Assembly: GCA_017431005.1 (NCBI GenBank)
Contig: JAFRLY010000026.1
Coordinates: 1 to 64,000, forward strand
Length of the DNA stretch: 64,000 nucleotides
DNA from: Clostridia bacterium
GTDB lineage: Bacteria > Bacillota > Clostridia > Christensenellales > Aristaeellaceae
Reading direction: 5' to 3'
Positions 56,790 to 64,000 of the stretch are shown piece after piece. Position numbers and translations under genes: made by a program. Position 1 is the stretch's first letter. Each line of letters begins with the position of its first letter. The notes beneath the pieces are model-generated. The model was not told the origin of the DNA and did not search any database. It was given only the letters and a program-made list of their open reading frames with translations.

Positions 56790-57650
56790 ATGATGAAACA
56801 GTTTCCCCGTACGGAGGTTGCCGGAATTTCCCTTCCCAGGATGCTGATGGGAACCAACTGGCTGCTGGGATACAGCCATACGGGCCCCGCAGCGGACAAT
56901 ATGATCAAGGCGCGGCACAGCGATCCGCGGAATGTGGCGGCAGTGGCGGATGCCTATATGGAATACGGGATTGACGCCATGATGGCTCCGGAGTTTTCAC
57001 CGGACGGACCGCTGGAGCAGGGGCTGCGTATGACGGAGGAAAAAACCGGAAAGCGGATTATCCGGATCGTCACACCGGCGCTCAATGTGGACGACACACC
57101 TGAGGGGCGCGCGGAGGCAGAAAAACTGGTGGAGAAATCCGCAAAGGACGGCGCCACCTTCTGCCTGATTCATCACATGGCGTGCGAACAGCTGATCAAC
57201 AAAAACCGGCAGACCATGGACCGGCTGCCGGATTACCTGGATATGATCCGGCAGCACGGGATGATCCCGGGGCTTTCCGCCCATATGCCGGAGGTGGTTC
57301 AGTACTCAGATATGAATGAATATGACGTGCAGACCTATATTCAGATCTACAACTGCCTGGGCTTCCTGATGCAGATCGAGGTGGAGGGCGTCAACAGCAT
57401 CATCTGGAACGCGAAGAAGCCGGTCATGACCATCAAGTCCATGGCCGCCGGAAGGTGCACGCCGTTTGTGGGGCTGACCTTCAGCTATTCCACGATCCGC
57501 GACTGCGATATGGTGACGCTCGGCGCATTCACGCCCGAAGAGGTTCATGAGGACGTGGAAATTGCCATGGCGACCCTGGAGCACCGGCATCCGCTGCTGG
57601 GCCGGAGAAGCAGCCCGGCGATGTCCTCCATTCTGGCGGCCCGGGAGTAA
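56790..57650 (+). CDS. AKR-like TIM-barrel protein of unknown function
   Basis: A 286-residue protein related by pattern to the aldo/keto reductase barrel family: MGTNWLLGYSH early, and KPVMTIKSMAAGRCTPFVGL plus TLGAFTPEEVHEDVE late, resembling the nucleotide-side end of AKRs. The usual Asp-Tyr-Lys-His tetrad is not recognised, so reductase activity is doubtful. AAAGGAGG (56777-56784) supports ATG 56790. It is last in the GH35 group, next to the isomerase-like protein, which suggests a paired sugar-processing role. Confidence 0.7.
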   Translation: MMKQFPRTEVAGISLPRMLMGTNWLLGYSHTGPAADNMIKARHSDPRNVAAVADAYMEYGIDAMMAPEFSPDGPLEQGLRMTEEKTGKRIIRIVTPALNVDDTPEGRAEAEKLVEKSAKDGATFCLIHHMACEQLINKNRQTMDRLPDYLDMIRQHGMIPGLSAHMPEVVQYSDMNEYDVQTYIQIYNCLGFLMQIEVEGVNSIIWNAKKPVMTIKSMAAGRCTPFVGLTFSYSTIRDCDMVTLGAFTPEEVHEDVEIAMATLEHRHPLLGRRSSPAMSSILAARE

Positions 57651-57677
57651 CCGGAGCGCCGGCAGATCCTTATCCGC

Positions 57678-58100
57678 TCAGATACCCGCTGCCTTGGTTT
57701 CGCAATACAGGCAGCGGTATTCTTTTGTCCGGGGATTCGCCAGGCGGAAAACCTGATCCAGCTCCTGCTCACAGCAGGAGATGCAGCGGGGATTTTTGCA
57801 CCGGAGGACATTCACCAGCCGCTCCGGAAGCCCCATCTGCTTTTTTTCCTTCAGAATCCCGTCCCGGATGATGTTGACGGTCGCGCCGGGATCCACAAAG
57901 CCGATTACGTCAAAGTTGACGGGAATGGCCGCGTCAATCTTGATAATATCCTTCCGGCCGAGCTTGGAGGAAACCACATTGGTGATCAGGGCCACAGGCA
58001 CATCCAGGTTCTCCAGCCCGAGCAGGCGGTAAAGCTTCATGCCGCCGCCGGCCGCAATATGATCGATCACAATACCGTCGCGAATGGAATCCACATTCAT
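57678..58100 (-). CDS. pyrI: Aspartate carbamoyltransferase regulatory subunit
   Basis: A 140-residue allosteric subunit. DGIVIDHIAAGGG and the C-terminal zinc-binding cysteines (CKNPRC and later CLYC) match PyrI, which binds CTP/ATP and caps the PyrB trimers. It follows pyrB by 35 nt in the same transcript. Its last 50 bases also contain a plus-strand terminator for the neighbouring convergent gene. Confidence 0.95.
   Translation of the reverse strand: MNVDSIRDGIVIDHIAAGGGMKLYRLLGLENLDVPVALITNVVSSKLGRKDIIKIDAAIPVNFDVIGFVDPGATVNIIRDGILKEKKQMGLPERLVNVLRCKNPRCISCCEQELDQVFRLANPRTKEYRCLYCETKAAGI
57683..57726 (+). terminator. Plus-strand terminator inside the end of pyrI
   Basis: TACCCGCTGCCT at 57683-57694 pairs with AGGCAGCGGTA at 57709-57719 (11 bp, one bulged C), followed by TTCTTTT. 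It can terminate the convergent plus-strand operon that ends at 57650, while lying within the coding sequence of pyrI. Confidence 0.7.
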
Positions 58101-58135
58101 TGCTAATTTCTCCTTGCTGTGTGATAGAAGACCGG

Positions 58136-59068
58136 TTATGCCGGCTGAAGATTCAGAAGCATCAGGATCAGCGCCATCCGCATGTACTTCCCGTTCAGTA
58201 CCTGCTTGAAATAACAGGCCCGGGGATCATCGTCCACCGCGACGCTGATCTCGTTGACCCGGGGAAGGGGATGCATGACCGAGAGATCAGGACGCGCCTT
58301 TTTCAGCTTCTCCGGGGTCAGGATATAGCTGTCCTTCAGGCGGAGGTAGTCCTCTTCGTTGAAGAACCGCTCCCGCTGCACCCGGGTCATGTACAGGATA
58401 TCCAGATTGCCGATGACGGCCTCCAGATCCGTTGTCTGGCTGTAAGGAATCCCTCTGGCCTTCAGGGCGTCATTTTTCACATAGCTGGGGAGCTTCAGCT
58501 CCTCCGGGCTGATCAGCACGAAGTTCAGCCCCTCGTACCGGCTCAGGGCATTGATCAGGGAATGAACCGTGCGCCCGAACTTCAGGTCGCCGCAGAGACC
58601 GACGGTCAGATTGCTCAGGCGCCCTTTTTCACGCCGGATGGTCAGCAGGTCGGCCAGGGTCTGCGTGGGATGGCAATGACCGCCGTCGCCGGCATTGATT
58701 ACGGGAATGGAGGCATTCCGGGCGGCCACCAGCGCCGCGCCTTCCTTGGGATGGCGCATGGCGATGATGTCGGCATAGCAGGAGACGGTTTTGGCGGTGT
58801 CAGCCACGCTCTCGCCCTTGGCGGCTGAGCTGGCTGCAGCGTCCGTGACGCTGAGCACGGCGCCGCCCAGCTCGTGCATGGCCGCTTCAAAGCTCAGCCG
58901 GGTGCGGGTGCTCGGCTCAAAGAACAGGGCGGCCAGCTTTTTGTACCGGCAGGCCTCCCGGTACCGTTCCGGACGGGCGATGATATCCTCGGCGGTGTCC
59001 ATCAGGCGGTCAAGCTCTTCCGGGGAAAGATCCAGAATGTCGATAACGCTGCGTACGGGTTGGGTCAT
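58136..59068 (-). CDS. pyrB: Aspartate carbamoyltransferase catalytic subunit
   Basis: A 310-residue enzyme joining carbamoyl phosphate and aspartate. FFEPSTRTR (49-57) binds carbamoyl phosphate and HPLPRVNEI forms the aspartate-side loop; [11 protein letters not shown] is the 80s loop. The ATG at 59068 is taken because GGAG lies nine bases ahead; upstream in-frame codons have no such support. It is followed by pyrI, which makes the Clostridia-type regulated ATCase. The gene sits apart from the rest of the pyr genes and only 61 nt after the ABC transporter gene. Confidence 0.96.
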   Translation of the reverse strand: MTQPVRSVIDILDLSPEELDRLMDTAEDIIARPERYREACRYKKLAALFFEPSTRTRLSFEAAMHELGGAVLSVTDAAASSAAKGESVADTAKTVSCYADIIAMRHPKEGAALVAARNASIPVINAGDGGHCHPTQTLADLLTIRREKGRLSNLTVGLCGDLKFGRTVHSLINALSRYEGLNFVLISPEELKLPSYVKNDALKARGIPYSQTTDLEAVIGNLDILYMTRVQRERFFNEEDYLRLKDSYILTPEKLKKARPDLSVMHPLPRVNEISVAVDDDPRACYFKQVLNGKYMRMALILMLLNLQPA

Positions 59069-59129
59069 GGATGGTGCTCCAATCTGCCCCGAAGGGCGGC
59101 TGATCACGGGAAAAGTGTCATACGGGTTC

Positions 59130-61937
59130 TTATCCGTCGCTGCGGAGGGCAGTCACGGGATCCTGACGGGCTGCTTTCCGGGCGGGAATGAACCCGCCGA
59201 TCAGGGTAAGCAGGACGCAGAGCAGGATCAGGATGCCGGCGGCGCCGCTGGGAAGGAAGGCCCGGATTCCCTCCTGACCGGACAGGGTCCGGATGATATG
59301 GTTGATGGGGATCTGGGCCAGCAGGGTGATACCGATGCCGAGGGCGCCGGCAAGGATGCCGATGATAAAGGTTTCCGCGTTGAAGACCTGCGTGATGTTG
59401 TGGCGGGAGGCGCCCATGGCCCGCAGAATACCGATCTCCTTGCGCCGCTCCAGCACGGAAATATAGGTGATGATGCCGATCATGATGGAGGAAACCAGCA
59501 GGGAGACGGCCACGAAGGCGATCAGCACATAGGTGATAACGTCCACGATGGTCGTTACAGTCTCCATCAGGGCGCCGACATAATCCGTGTAGGTAATCAC
59601 CTTATCGTTATAGCCTTCCGCCTTCATGGCGGCGTTGTAGGCATCCAGGAGGCGCAGCGCTTCCTTCTTGCTTTCGAAGTCGTTGGGGTAGATGGATATC
59701 CGGATGGGCTTCGCGGATGAGGCGTAGCCGAAGCGGGTCAGGTTTGCTTCCAGGGTGGCGGACTGGGCGGCTGCCTGGGCCGCCATCATTTCCCGCAGGT
59801 GCGCCTCATCCATTTCGAAGGTAATAACCTCGTTCAGCTTTTCCGGATCAAAATGTATAAAATCCATCAGCAGCGGAAGCGCTGAATCAACCATGGCGGA
59901 AAGGGTCGGGGAGGAGCCGGTCCGGGTGAGCTCCCGCAGAATCTGCACCGTCTGCCGGACGGACGGCCCGGGCCTGTCCGCCAGGAAGGCGGAAAGCTGA
60001 TCCCACTGGAAGGAAACCGTTTCGGAAAGCTTTTCCGGATGGAAGGAGACTATGTCCGTCAGCATGTCCAGACCGCCGCGGATCTGCTCGCCGAAACGGA
60101 CGCCGGTCAGCACATTCATTTCCGGATCGGCCAGCTGCTCGCGGACGATCCGGCTGTCCTCCGCCTCGCTCATCAGACGCCGGAGCATTCCGGCCGGGTA
60201 CTGAATGCCAACCTCCAGGATGCCGAAGGATACGCCTTCCGCGGGCCGGACAACGCCGACAATCCGCATCTGCTCCGCCTGATCCAGCCGGTCGGCCAGC
60301 CAGGCTTCATCGCCTGACTGATCCACCCAGAGGCTGAGCTTCTCGTCATAGATGTATTTTTTCCAGGCGGGGAACAGACGGAAGGAGATACCCAGAAAGT
60401 CCTCCGGCCGGTAGGAGCCGCCGGCCTGCATGCCGGTATCGGCGGCCTGGCCGGCCATGACGTCCTCAATTCTGGTATTGAGCGCACGGGCGTCCTTCAG
60501 ACCCATGGTGTACAGCAGGAAATCCGGAATGTTTCCGGAGGAGGTCAGCACCAGCACGCAGTCCGTGTCCCGGTTCGGCCAGGTGCCGGCCAGCAGGGTA
60601 TAGTCCTGCAGGTACAGATCCGGGTTTTCCGGAAGCATGTAGAAAACCTCGTTGGCGCTGTAGGCCGCCATCATGCCGGACAGATTCTCATCCACGCTCA
60701 GTCCGAAAGCGTTCATCGTCTGGTCCGGATTGACCTGCCGGTATCCTTCCGCTTCCTTCAGGTAAATCTGCGGGGAGATGCCGTAGCGGCAGGCAATGCC
60801 CCGGGTATAATCCTCCATCCCGCTGAGGCCGCTGTCAAACCAGCGCTTGAGGGAAGCCAGATCGTTCACCGCGGCGGAGGCCAGCATGCCGCCCATAAAC
60901 TGCTGCTCCTGTATGCTGCCGCTGTCCGCGGGGGCTTCCGCCTCGGAACGCATGGAGGCCAGCGCCATCATTGTGTTTTCCATGGAGAAGGAGGAGGTTG
61001 TGATCTCAATCGGATACTCGCTGAGGGATTCCTGCTCCATCCGCCGGATATAGCTGTTGGCGCCGTTTGACAGGGAAAGGATCAGGGCGATCCCGGTAAT
61101 GCCGATGGATGCCGCAAAGGCAACCAGCGCGGTTCTGGCGCGTTTGGACAGCAGATTGGCGACGGACAGGCTCAGCGCCGTCAGGAAGGACATGGAGGGC
61201 TTGCGCAGGGAGCCGTGCTTCCGGAGGGCAGCCCGGGCGGCAGTTCCCTCAGCCTGCTCCTCATAGGGATCCGTATCCTTCGTGATTCTGCCGTCCTTCA
61301 GATGAACGATCCGCGTGGCGTATTTCTTTGCAAGCTTTGCGTTGTGGGTGACCATGATGACCAGATGATCCGCCGCAACCTCCTTCAGCAGCTCCATCAC
61401 CTGCTTGCCCGTCTCGCTGTCCAGCGCACCGGTGGGCTCATCCGCCAGCAGGACGGAAGGGCGGTTGACCAGAGCCCGGGCGATGGCCACCCGCTGCATC
61501 TGACCGCCGGAAAGCTGGGAGGGCTTTTTCCAGGCCTGTTCCTTCAGACCCACCTTTTCCAGCGCCTCCAGGGCACGGATGCGGCGTTCCTTCCGGGATA
61601 CGCCGGACAGCGTCATGGCCAGCTCCACATTGGAAAGCAGGGACTGATGGGGGATCAGGTTATAGCTCTGAAAAATGAAGCCGATGGTATGATTGCGGTA
61701 GGTGTCCCAGTCCCGGTCCTTATAAGCAACAGTGGAAATGCCGTCAATGGACATTTCCCCTGTGTCATAGCGGTCCAGCCCGCCGATAATGTTGAGCAGC
61801 GTCGTTTTTCCCGAACCGCTGGGGCCGAGAATGGCGACGAACTCTTTTTCACGAAAAGAAAGGCTGACACCGTCCAGGGCTTTCTGGACCAGATCGCCCG
61901 TACGGTATTCCTTGTGTACATTCTGAATGTTCAGCAT
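59130..61937 (-). CDS. MacB-type ABC transporter (ATPase-permease fusion)
   Basis: A 935-residue fusion. The first 225 residues are a LolD/MacB-like ATPase: Walker [10 protein letters not shown] (38-46), signature [10 protein letters not shown], Walker [13 protein letters not shown] and VTHN. A transmembrane segment near 255-275 leads to a very long extracytoplasmic region, and three FtsX-type transmembrane segments lie at the C-terminus (about 790-930, [15 protein letters not shown] being the typical loop). Such proteins power efflux or lipoprotein/peptide export and sensing. The small acidic secreted protein gene lies upstream and pyrB downstream. Confidence 0.92.
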   Translation of the reverse strand: MLNIQNVHKEYRTGDLVQKALDGVSLSFREKEFVAILGPSGSGKTTLLNIIGGLDRYDTGEMSIDGISTVAYKDRDWDTYRNHTIGFIFQSYNLIPHQSLLSNVELAMTLSGVSRKERRIRALEALEKVGLKEQAWKKPSQLSGGQMQRVAIARALVNRPSVLLADEPTGALDSETGKQVMELLKEVAADHLVIMVTHNAKLAKKYATRIVHLKDGRITKDTDPYEEQAEGTAARAALRKHGSLRKPSMSFLTALSLSVANLLSKRARTALVAFAASIGITGIALILSLSNGANSYIRRMEQESLSEYPIEITTSSFSMENTMMALASMRSEAEAPADSGSIQEQQFMGGMLASAAVNDLASLKRWFDSGLSGMEDYTRGIACRYGISPQIYLKEAEGYRQVNPDQTMNAFGLSVDENLSGMMAAYSANEVFYMLPENPDLYLQDYTLLAGTWPNRDTDCVLVLTSSGNIPDFLLYTMGLKDARALNTRIEDVMAGQAADTGMQAGGSYRPEDFLGISFRLFPAWKKYIYDEKLSLWVDQSGDEAWLADRLDQAEQMRIVGVVRPAEGVSFGILEVGIQYPAGMLRRLMSEAEDSRIVREQLADPEMNVLTGVRFGEQIRGGLDMLTDIVSFHPEKLSETVSFQWDQLSAFLADRPGPSVRQTVQILRELTRTGSSPTLSAMVDSALPLLMDFIHFDPEKLNEVITFEMDEAHLREMMAAQAAAQSATLEANLTRFGYASSAKPIRISIYPNDFESKKEALRLLDAYNAAMKAEGYNDKVITYTDYVGALMETVTTIVDVITYVLIAFVAVSLLVSSIMIGIITYISVLERRKEIGILRAMGASRHNITQVFNAETFIIGILAGALGIGITLLAQIPINHIIRTLSGQEGIRAFLPSGAAGILILLCVLLTLIGGFIPARKAARQDPVTALRSDG

Positions 61938-61970
61938 ACGTCGAGCTTCCTCAGACAGGAAGCGTCCGGA

Positions 61971-62363
61971 TTATCCGTCGCTTCTTTCAGGAACTTCCGT
62001 GGTCTCTTCAGGCGCTTCCGTGGCTGCCTCAGGAGCGGCGGGCTCTTCTTCCGCGGTATCCTCCGCATCCTCAGCGCCTTCTTCGGTTTTGGGCCCGAAA
62101 TGATCCTGAATATCCTCCTGGGTGTTCCGGATGATTTCCTTTACATCGTCCGCGAATTCAGTGGCCTGCTGCACCCGCTCATCCTTCTGGATCTCAGTGG
62201 CGATATCGTCCGCGATACCGGCGGCCTCATCCACGATGACGTCAATATGATCCCGGACCTTCTTTTCCAGCTCGGAATCGGTAGCCTTCGGATTCGTGCT
62301 CTGCGCACCGAGAGAGAAGGCGAAAACAACAGAACAAAGCCATAAAACAAACTTGCCAAACAT
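61971..62363 (-). CDS. Small secreted or membrane-anchored acidic protein
   Basis: A 130-residue protein. The N-terminus MFGKFVLWLCSVVFAFSLGAQ is a signal peptide or membrane anchor. A charged helical middle (EKKVRDHIDVIVDEAAGIADDIATEI) could form a coiled coil, and the last 40 residues are almost wholly Glu, Ala, Pro and Thr. GAAAGGAG precedes ATG 62363, and further in-frame codons upstream lack support. It is 33 nt before the MacB-like gene, so it may belong to the same transport system. I do not recognise the family; YtxH-like proteins have a similar layout. Confidence 0.7.
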   Translation of the reverse strand: MFGKFVLWLCSVVFAFSLGAQSTNPKATDSELEKKVRDHIDVIVDEAAGIADDIATEIQKDERVQQATEFADDVKEIIRNTQEDIQDHFGPKTEEGAEDAEDTAEEEPAAPEAATEAPEETTEVPERSDG

Positions 62364-62427
62364 CGCAAAAACTCCTTTCAGAAGGTTTGTATGATCCATG
62401 AAAACAATTCCCTTCCGGGACAGTTCT

Positions 62428-62456
62428 ATGGTAGCGGATTCCGACGCAAAATGCAA
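62428..62456 (-). promoter_or_regulatory. Promoter of the acidic protein / ABC / pyrBI unit
   Basis: On the minus strand TTGCAT (62456-62451) and TACCAT (62433-62428) are 17 nt apart, 65 nt before the ATG. Confidence 0.7.
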
Positions 62457-62479
62457 GGAACAAATTGATGCCCGCTCAT

Positions 62480-62512
62480 CAAAAAACAGCGCCTGAACAG
62501 GCGCTGCAGAAA
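62480..62512 (-). terminator. Terminator of the sugar isomerase gene
   Basis: On the minus strand an 8-bp stem (CAGCGCCT / AGGCGCTG, 62487-62506) is followed by TTTTTT. It separates the isomerase gene from the acidic-protein promoter. Confidence 0.88.
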
Positions 62513-62519
62513 ACGGAAA

Positions 62520-63269
62520 CTACCGGAAGCCGCGGCTTTTCAGATACTGATAGGAGCGGCGCAGACATTCGATGGGATCCTCTCCGTGGCAGTCATCCTG
62601 CTCCACCAGCATGTAACGGGTGCCGCCGGCTTCCGCCTTCTCAAATACCCGGTCGAAATTGATGTTGCCTTCCCCGACAACAGCCATGGAACGGCCGTAG
62701 GCATAATCCTTCAGATGAATGCAGGGAATGCGGCCGGCCAGCCTTTCAAGCCACTGGGCCGGATCGCCGCCGCCGGCCTGAACCCAGAAGGTGTCCAGGG
62801 TGAAGCCCATCTGCTCCGCGGGAACCGCCTCCATCAGGCGCTCGATGATCAGTCTGCCGTCCAGCTTTCTGAACTCCTGATCGTGATTGTGATACATGAA
62901 CAGCCTGCCGGCTTCATGAATTTTACGGGCAATCGGAGGGAAGATTTCCATCCACTGCTCATAGCTCATATTCTTTTCGGGATCAAAGGCCCACCAGCCG
63001 AGTCCGATGTGATCGCAGCCGAAGACCTCATGATCGGCGATCACCTGATCCAGCTCACCGGTCAGGCGGGGGACCGGAATATGAGTCAGCACGCACTTCA
63101 GCCCGTTCAGGTCCAGCTGTTCCTTCAGCCACTGCGCCGGATAGGGGCAGGTGCCGGAGATCTGCACGTTGCGGTAGCCGATATCCGCCACCTTTTTCAG
63201 GGTTTCGGCAAAACCTTCCAGGTTCTGGCACTGCTCGCGGACAGTGTAGAATTGCGCTCCGATTTCCAT
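62520..63269 (-). CDS. Sugar phosphate isomerase/epimerase-like TIM barrel
   Basis: A 249-residue xylose-isomerase-like barrel. Likely metal sites lie in YHNHDQEF (His and Glu), TLDTFWVQ (Asp), IHLKDY (His-x-x-Asp) and LVEQDD (Glu). It is a different member from the one at 55.9 kb. GGAGGAG precedes the ATG at 63269. It may process a hexose or hexulose released by the GH88 and other hydrolases; the reaction is not assigned. Confidence 0.82.
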   Translation of the reverse strand: MEIGAQFYTVREQCQNLEGFAETLKKVADIGYRNVQISGTCPYPAQWLKEQLDLNGLKCVLTHIPVPRLTGELDQVIADHEVFGCDHIGLGWWAFDPEKNMSYEQWMEIFPPIARKIHEAGRLFMYHNHDQEFRKLDGRLIIERLMEAVPAEQMGFTLDTFWVQAGGGDPAQWLERLAGRIPCIHLKDYAYGRSMAVVGEGNINFDRVFEKAEAGGTRYMLVEQDDCHGEDPIECLRRSYQYLKSRGFR

Positions 63270-63447
63270 GATTTCTCCTCCTCGCAGACTTTTGCTTCAT
63301 TTTAAGCCTGAACGATCCAAAAGACAAGGTGTGCGGCAGGGAATGCAGCCCGGCCGGGAAAAGGGGAGGACAGTGTCCGTGTCGAATAATAAAGCATGCA
63401 TGCCGCGCAGCGGAAGCGGCAGATCAAAGAAGAAGGAGATTCGCGGG

Positions 63448-64000
63448 ATGGAGCATATGGATATCGTTGCAGCTTTTACGGACCAGGCATGGCTGAACAG
63501 AATGACGGAGCAGCTGCACCGGAAAATGACCTATGCCGTCGGAAAAGCCGGGGAAACAGCATGGATTCCTTATACAACCGACGGACATCAGTGGAAGAAA
63601 AATGATATCGGCTGGTGGACCAACGGGTTCTGGCCGGCAAATATGTGGCAGATGTACCGGATGACCGGGGACGGGCTGTACCGGGAGGAAGCGCTGCGGG
63701 CGGAGGAGATGCTGGACGAAGCACTGCGGAATTTCAAAAACCTGAGCCATGACGTGGGCTTCATGTGGCTGATCCAGTCCGGCGTCCGTTACGCCCTGGA
63801 GAAGAATCAGGACAGCTATGACCGGACGCTGTTCGCGGCGGAAATGCTGGCGGCGCGGTATAACCCCAACGGCTTTATCCGGGCATGGAACGAGGAAGGC
63901 CGGGAGGGCTGGGCGATCGTGGACTGCATGATGAACCTGCCGCTGCTGTACTGGGCCAGCGAGGAAACCGGGGATCCGCGGTACCGCCAGATCGCCATGC
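63448..64000 (+). CDS. GH88 unsaturated glucuronyl hydrolase (5' part; continues past the window)
   Basis: 184 codons are visible with no stop: the beginning of an (alpha/alpha)6-barrel enzyme. TNGFWPANMWQMYR, LSHDVGFMWLIQSGVRYAL, and IVDCMMNLPLLYWASEETG are strong GH88 signatures, the Asp of SHDVGF and of IVDCMMN being the conserved pair. GH88 releases unsaturated uronic acids left by polysaccharide lyases, which fits use of pectin- or glycosaminoglycan-like glycans. ATG 63448 follows GAAGGAG. GH105 is a related alternative. Confidence 0.9.
   Translation, partial: MEHMDIVAAFTDQAWLNRMTEQLHRKMTYAVGKAGETAWIPYTTDGHQWKKNDIGWWTNGFWPANMWQMYRMTGDGLYREEALRAEEMLDEALRNFKNLSHDVGFMWLIQSGVRYALEKNQDSYDRTLFAAEMLAARYNPNGFIRAWNEEGREGWAIVDCMMNLPLLYWASEETGDPRYRQIAM

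Overview
The window (about 58% GC, by impression) looks like chromosome from a carbohydrate-degrading, low-GC-lineage Gram-positive (Clostridia-type) bacterium, probably a gut or rumen commensal. The pointers are a CtsR box with a ctsR-clpC operon, LplB/YtcP-type sugar permeases with no ATPase gene beside them, pyrK/pyrD type 1B genes, a cobalamin riboswitch and strong intrinsic terminators. The species cannot be named from this sequence. I saw no tRNA, insertion sequence, phage or CRISPR array; a 5S rRNA gene at the left edge marks the end of an rRNA operon.

Layout. 1-1.1 kb: 5S rRNA and a rhodanese/HTH fusion protein. 1.1-16 kb: sugar block 1, with a rhamnose-type operon (rhaB, AraA-fold isomerase, rhaD; minus strand), a divergent agarase-like hydrolase, an ABC sugar importer (two permeases and a binding protein) and two GH2 enzymes. 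16-25.4 kb: yebC, pyrimidine-nucleoside phosphorylase, azlCD, a serine hydrolase, PPK2, a glycerophosphodiesterase and a GH38 alpha-mannosidase. 25.4-28.2 kb (minus): HD protein, second serine hydrolase, amino-acid-kinase-fold protein. 28.3-33.5 kb: methionine sulfoxide reductase, then the CtsR-controlled operon ctsR, McsA-like/ClpC fusion, tdk, araD. 33.6-34.1 kb: a structured RNA of about 245 nt in front of a double zinc-ribbon protein. 34.2-36.1 kb: a glycogen synthase carrying an SCP2-like domain. 36.2-37.5 kb: cobalamin riboswitch and a solo BtuF-like binding protein. 37.5-45.2 kb: attenuator leader and pyrC-carB-pyrK-pyrD-pyrF-pyrE. 45.2-57.7 kb: sugar block 2, with a second ABC importer (minus), its AraC-type regulator, GH2 and GH35 beta-galactosidases, an SGNH esterase, a sugar isomerase and an AKR-like barrel. 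57.7-62.5 kb (minus): small secreted acidic protein, MacB-like ABC fusion, pyrB, pyrI. 62.5-64 kb: sugar isomerase and the start of a GH88 unsaturated glucuronyl hydrolase.

The two sugar blocks together suggest use of plant or pectin-like glycans containing galactose, rhamnose, arabinose and uronic acid. Secretion signals are seen on the binding proteins but not on the hydrolases, which fits import of oligosaccharides followed by cytoplasmic trimming.

The most unusual signal is an intercistronic RNA of about 200 nt found twice, each time between the second permease gene and the binding-protein gene of an ABC importer. The 5' halves share one fold with almost completely different bases (compensatory changes), while the 3' halves share 40 identical bases. 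I know of no named RNA family that matches it. Other notable points are the raiA-like structured RNA, the McsA-ClpC and GlgA-SCP2 fusions, and an AraA-fold isomerase in the place of RhaA.
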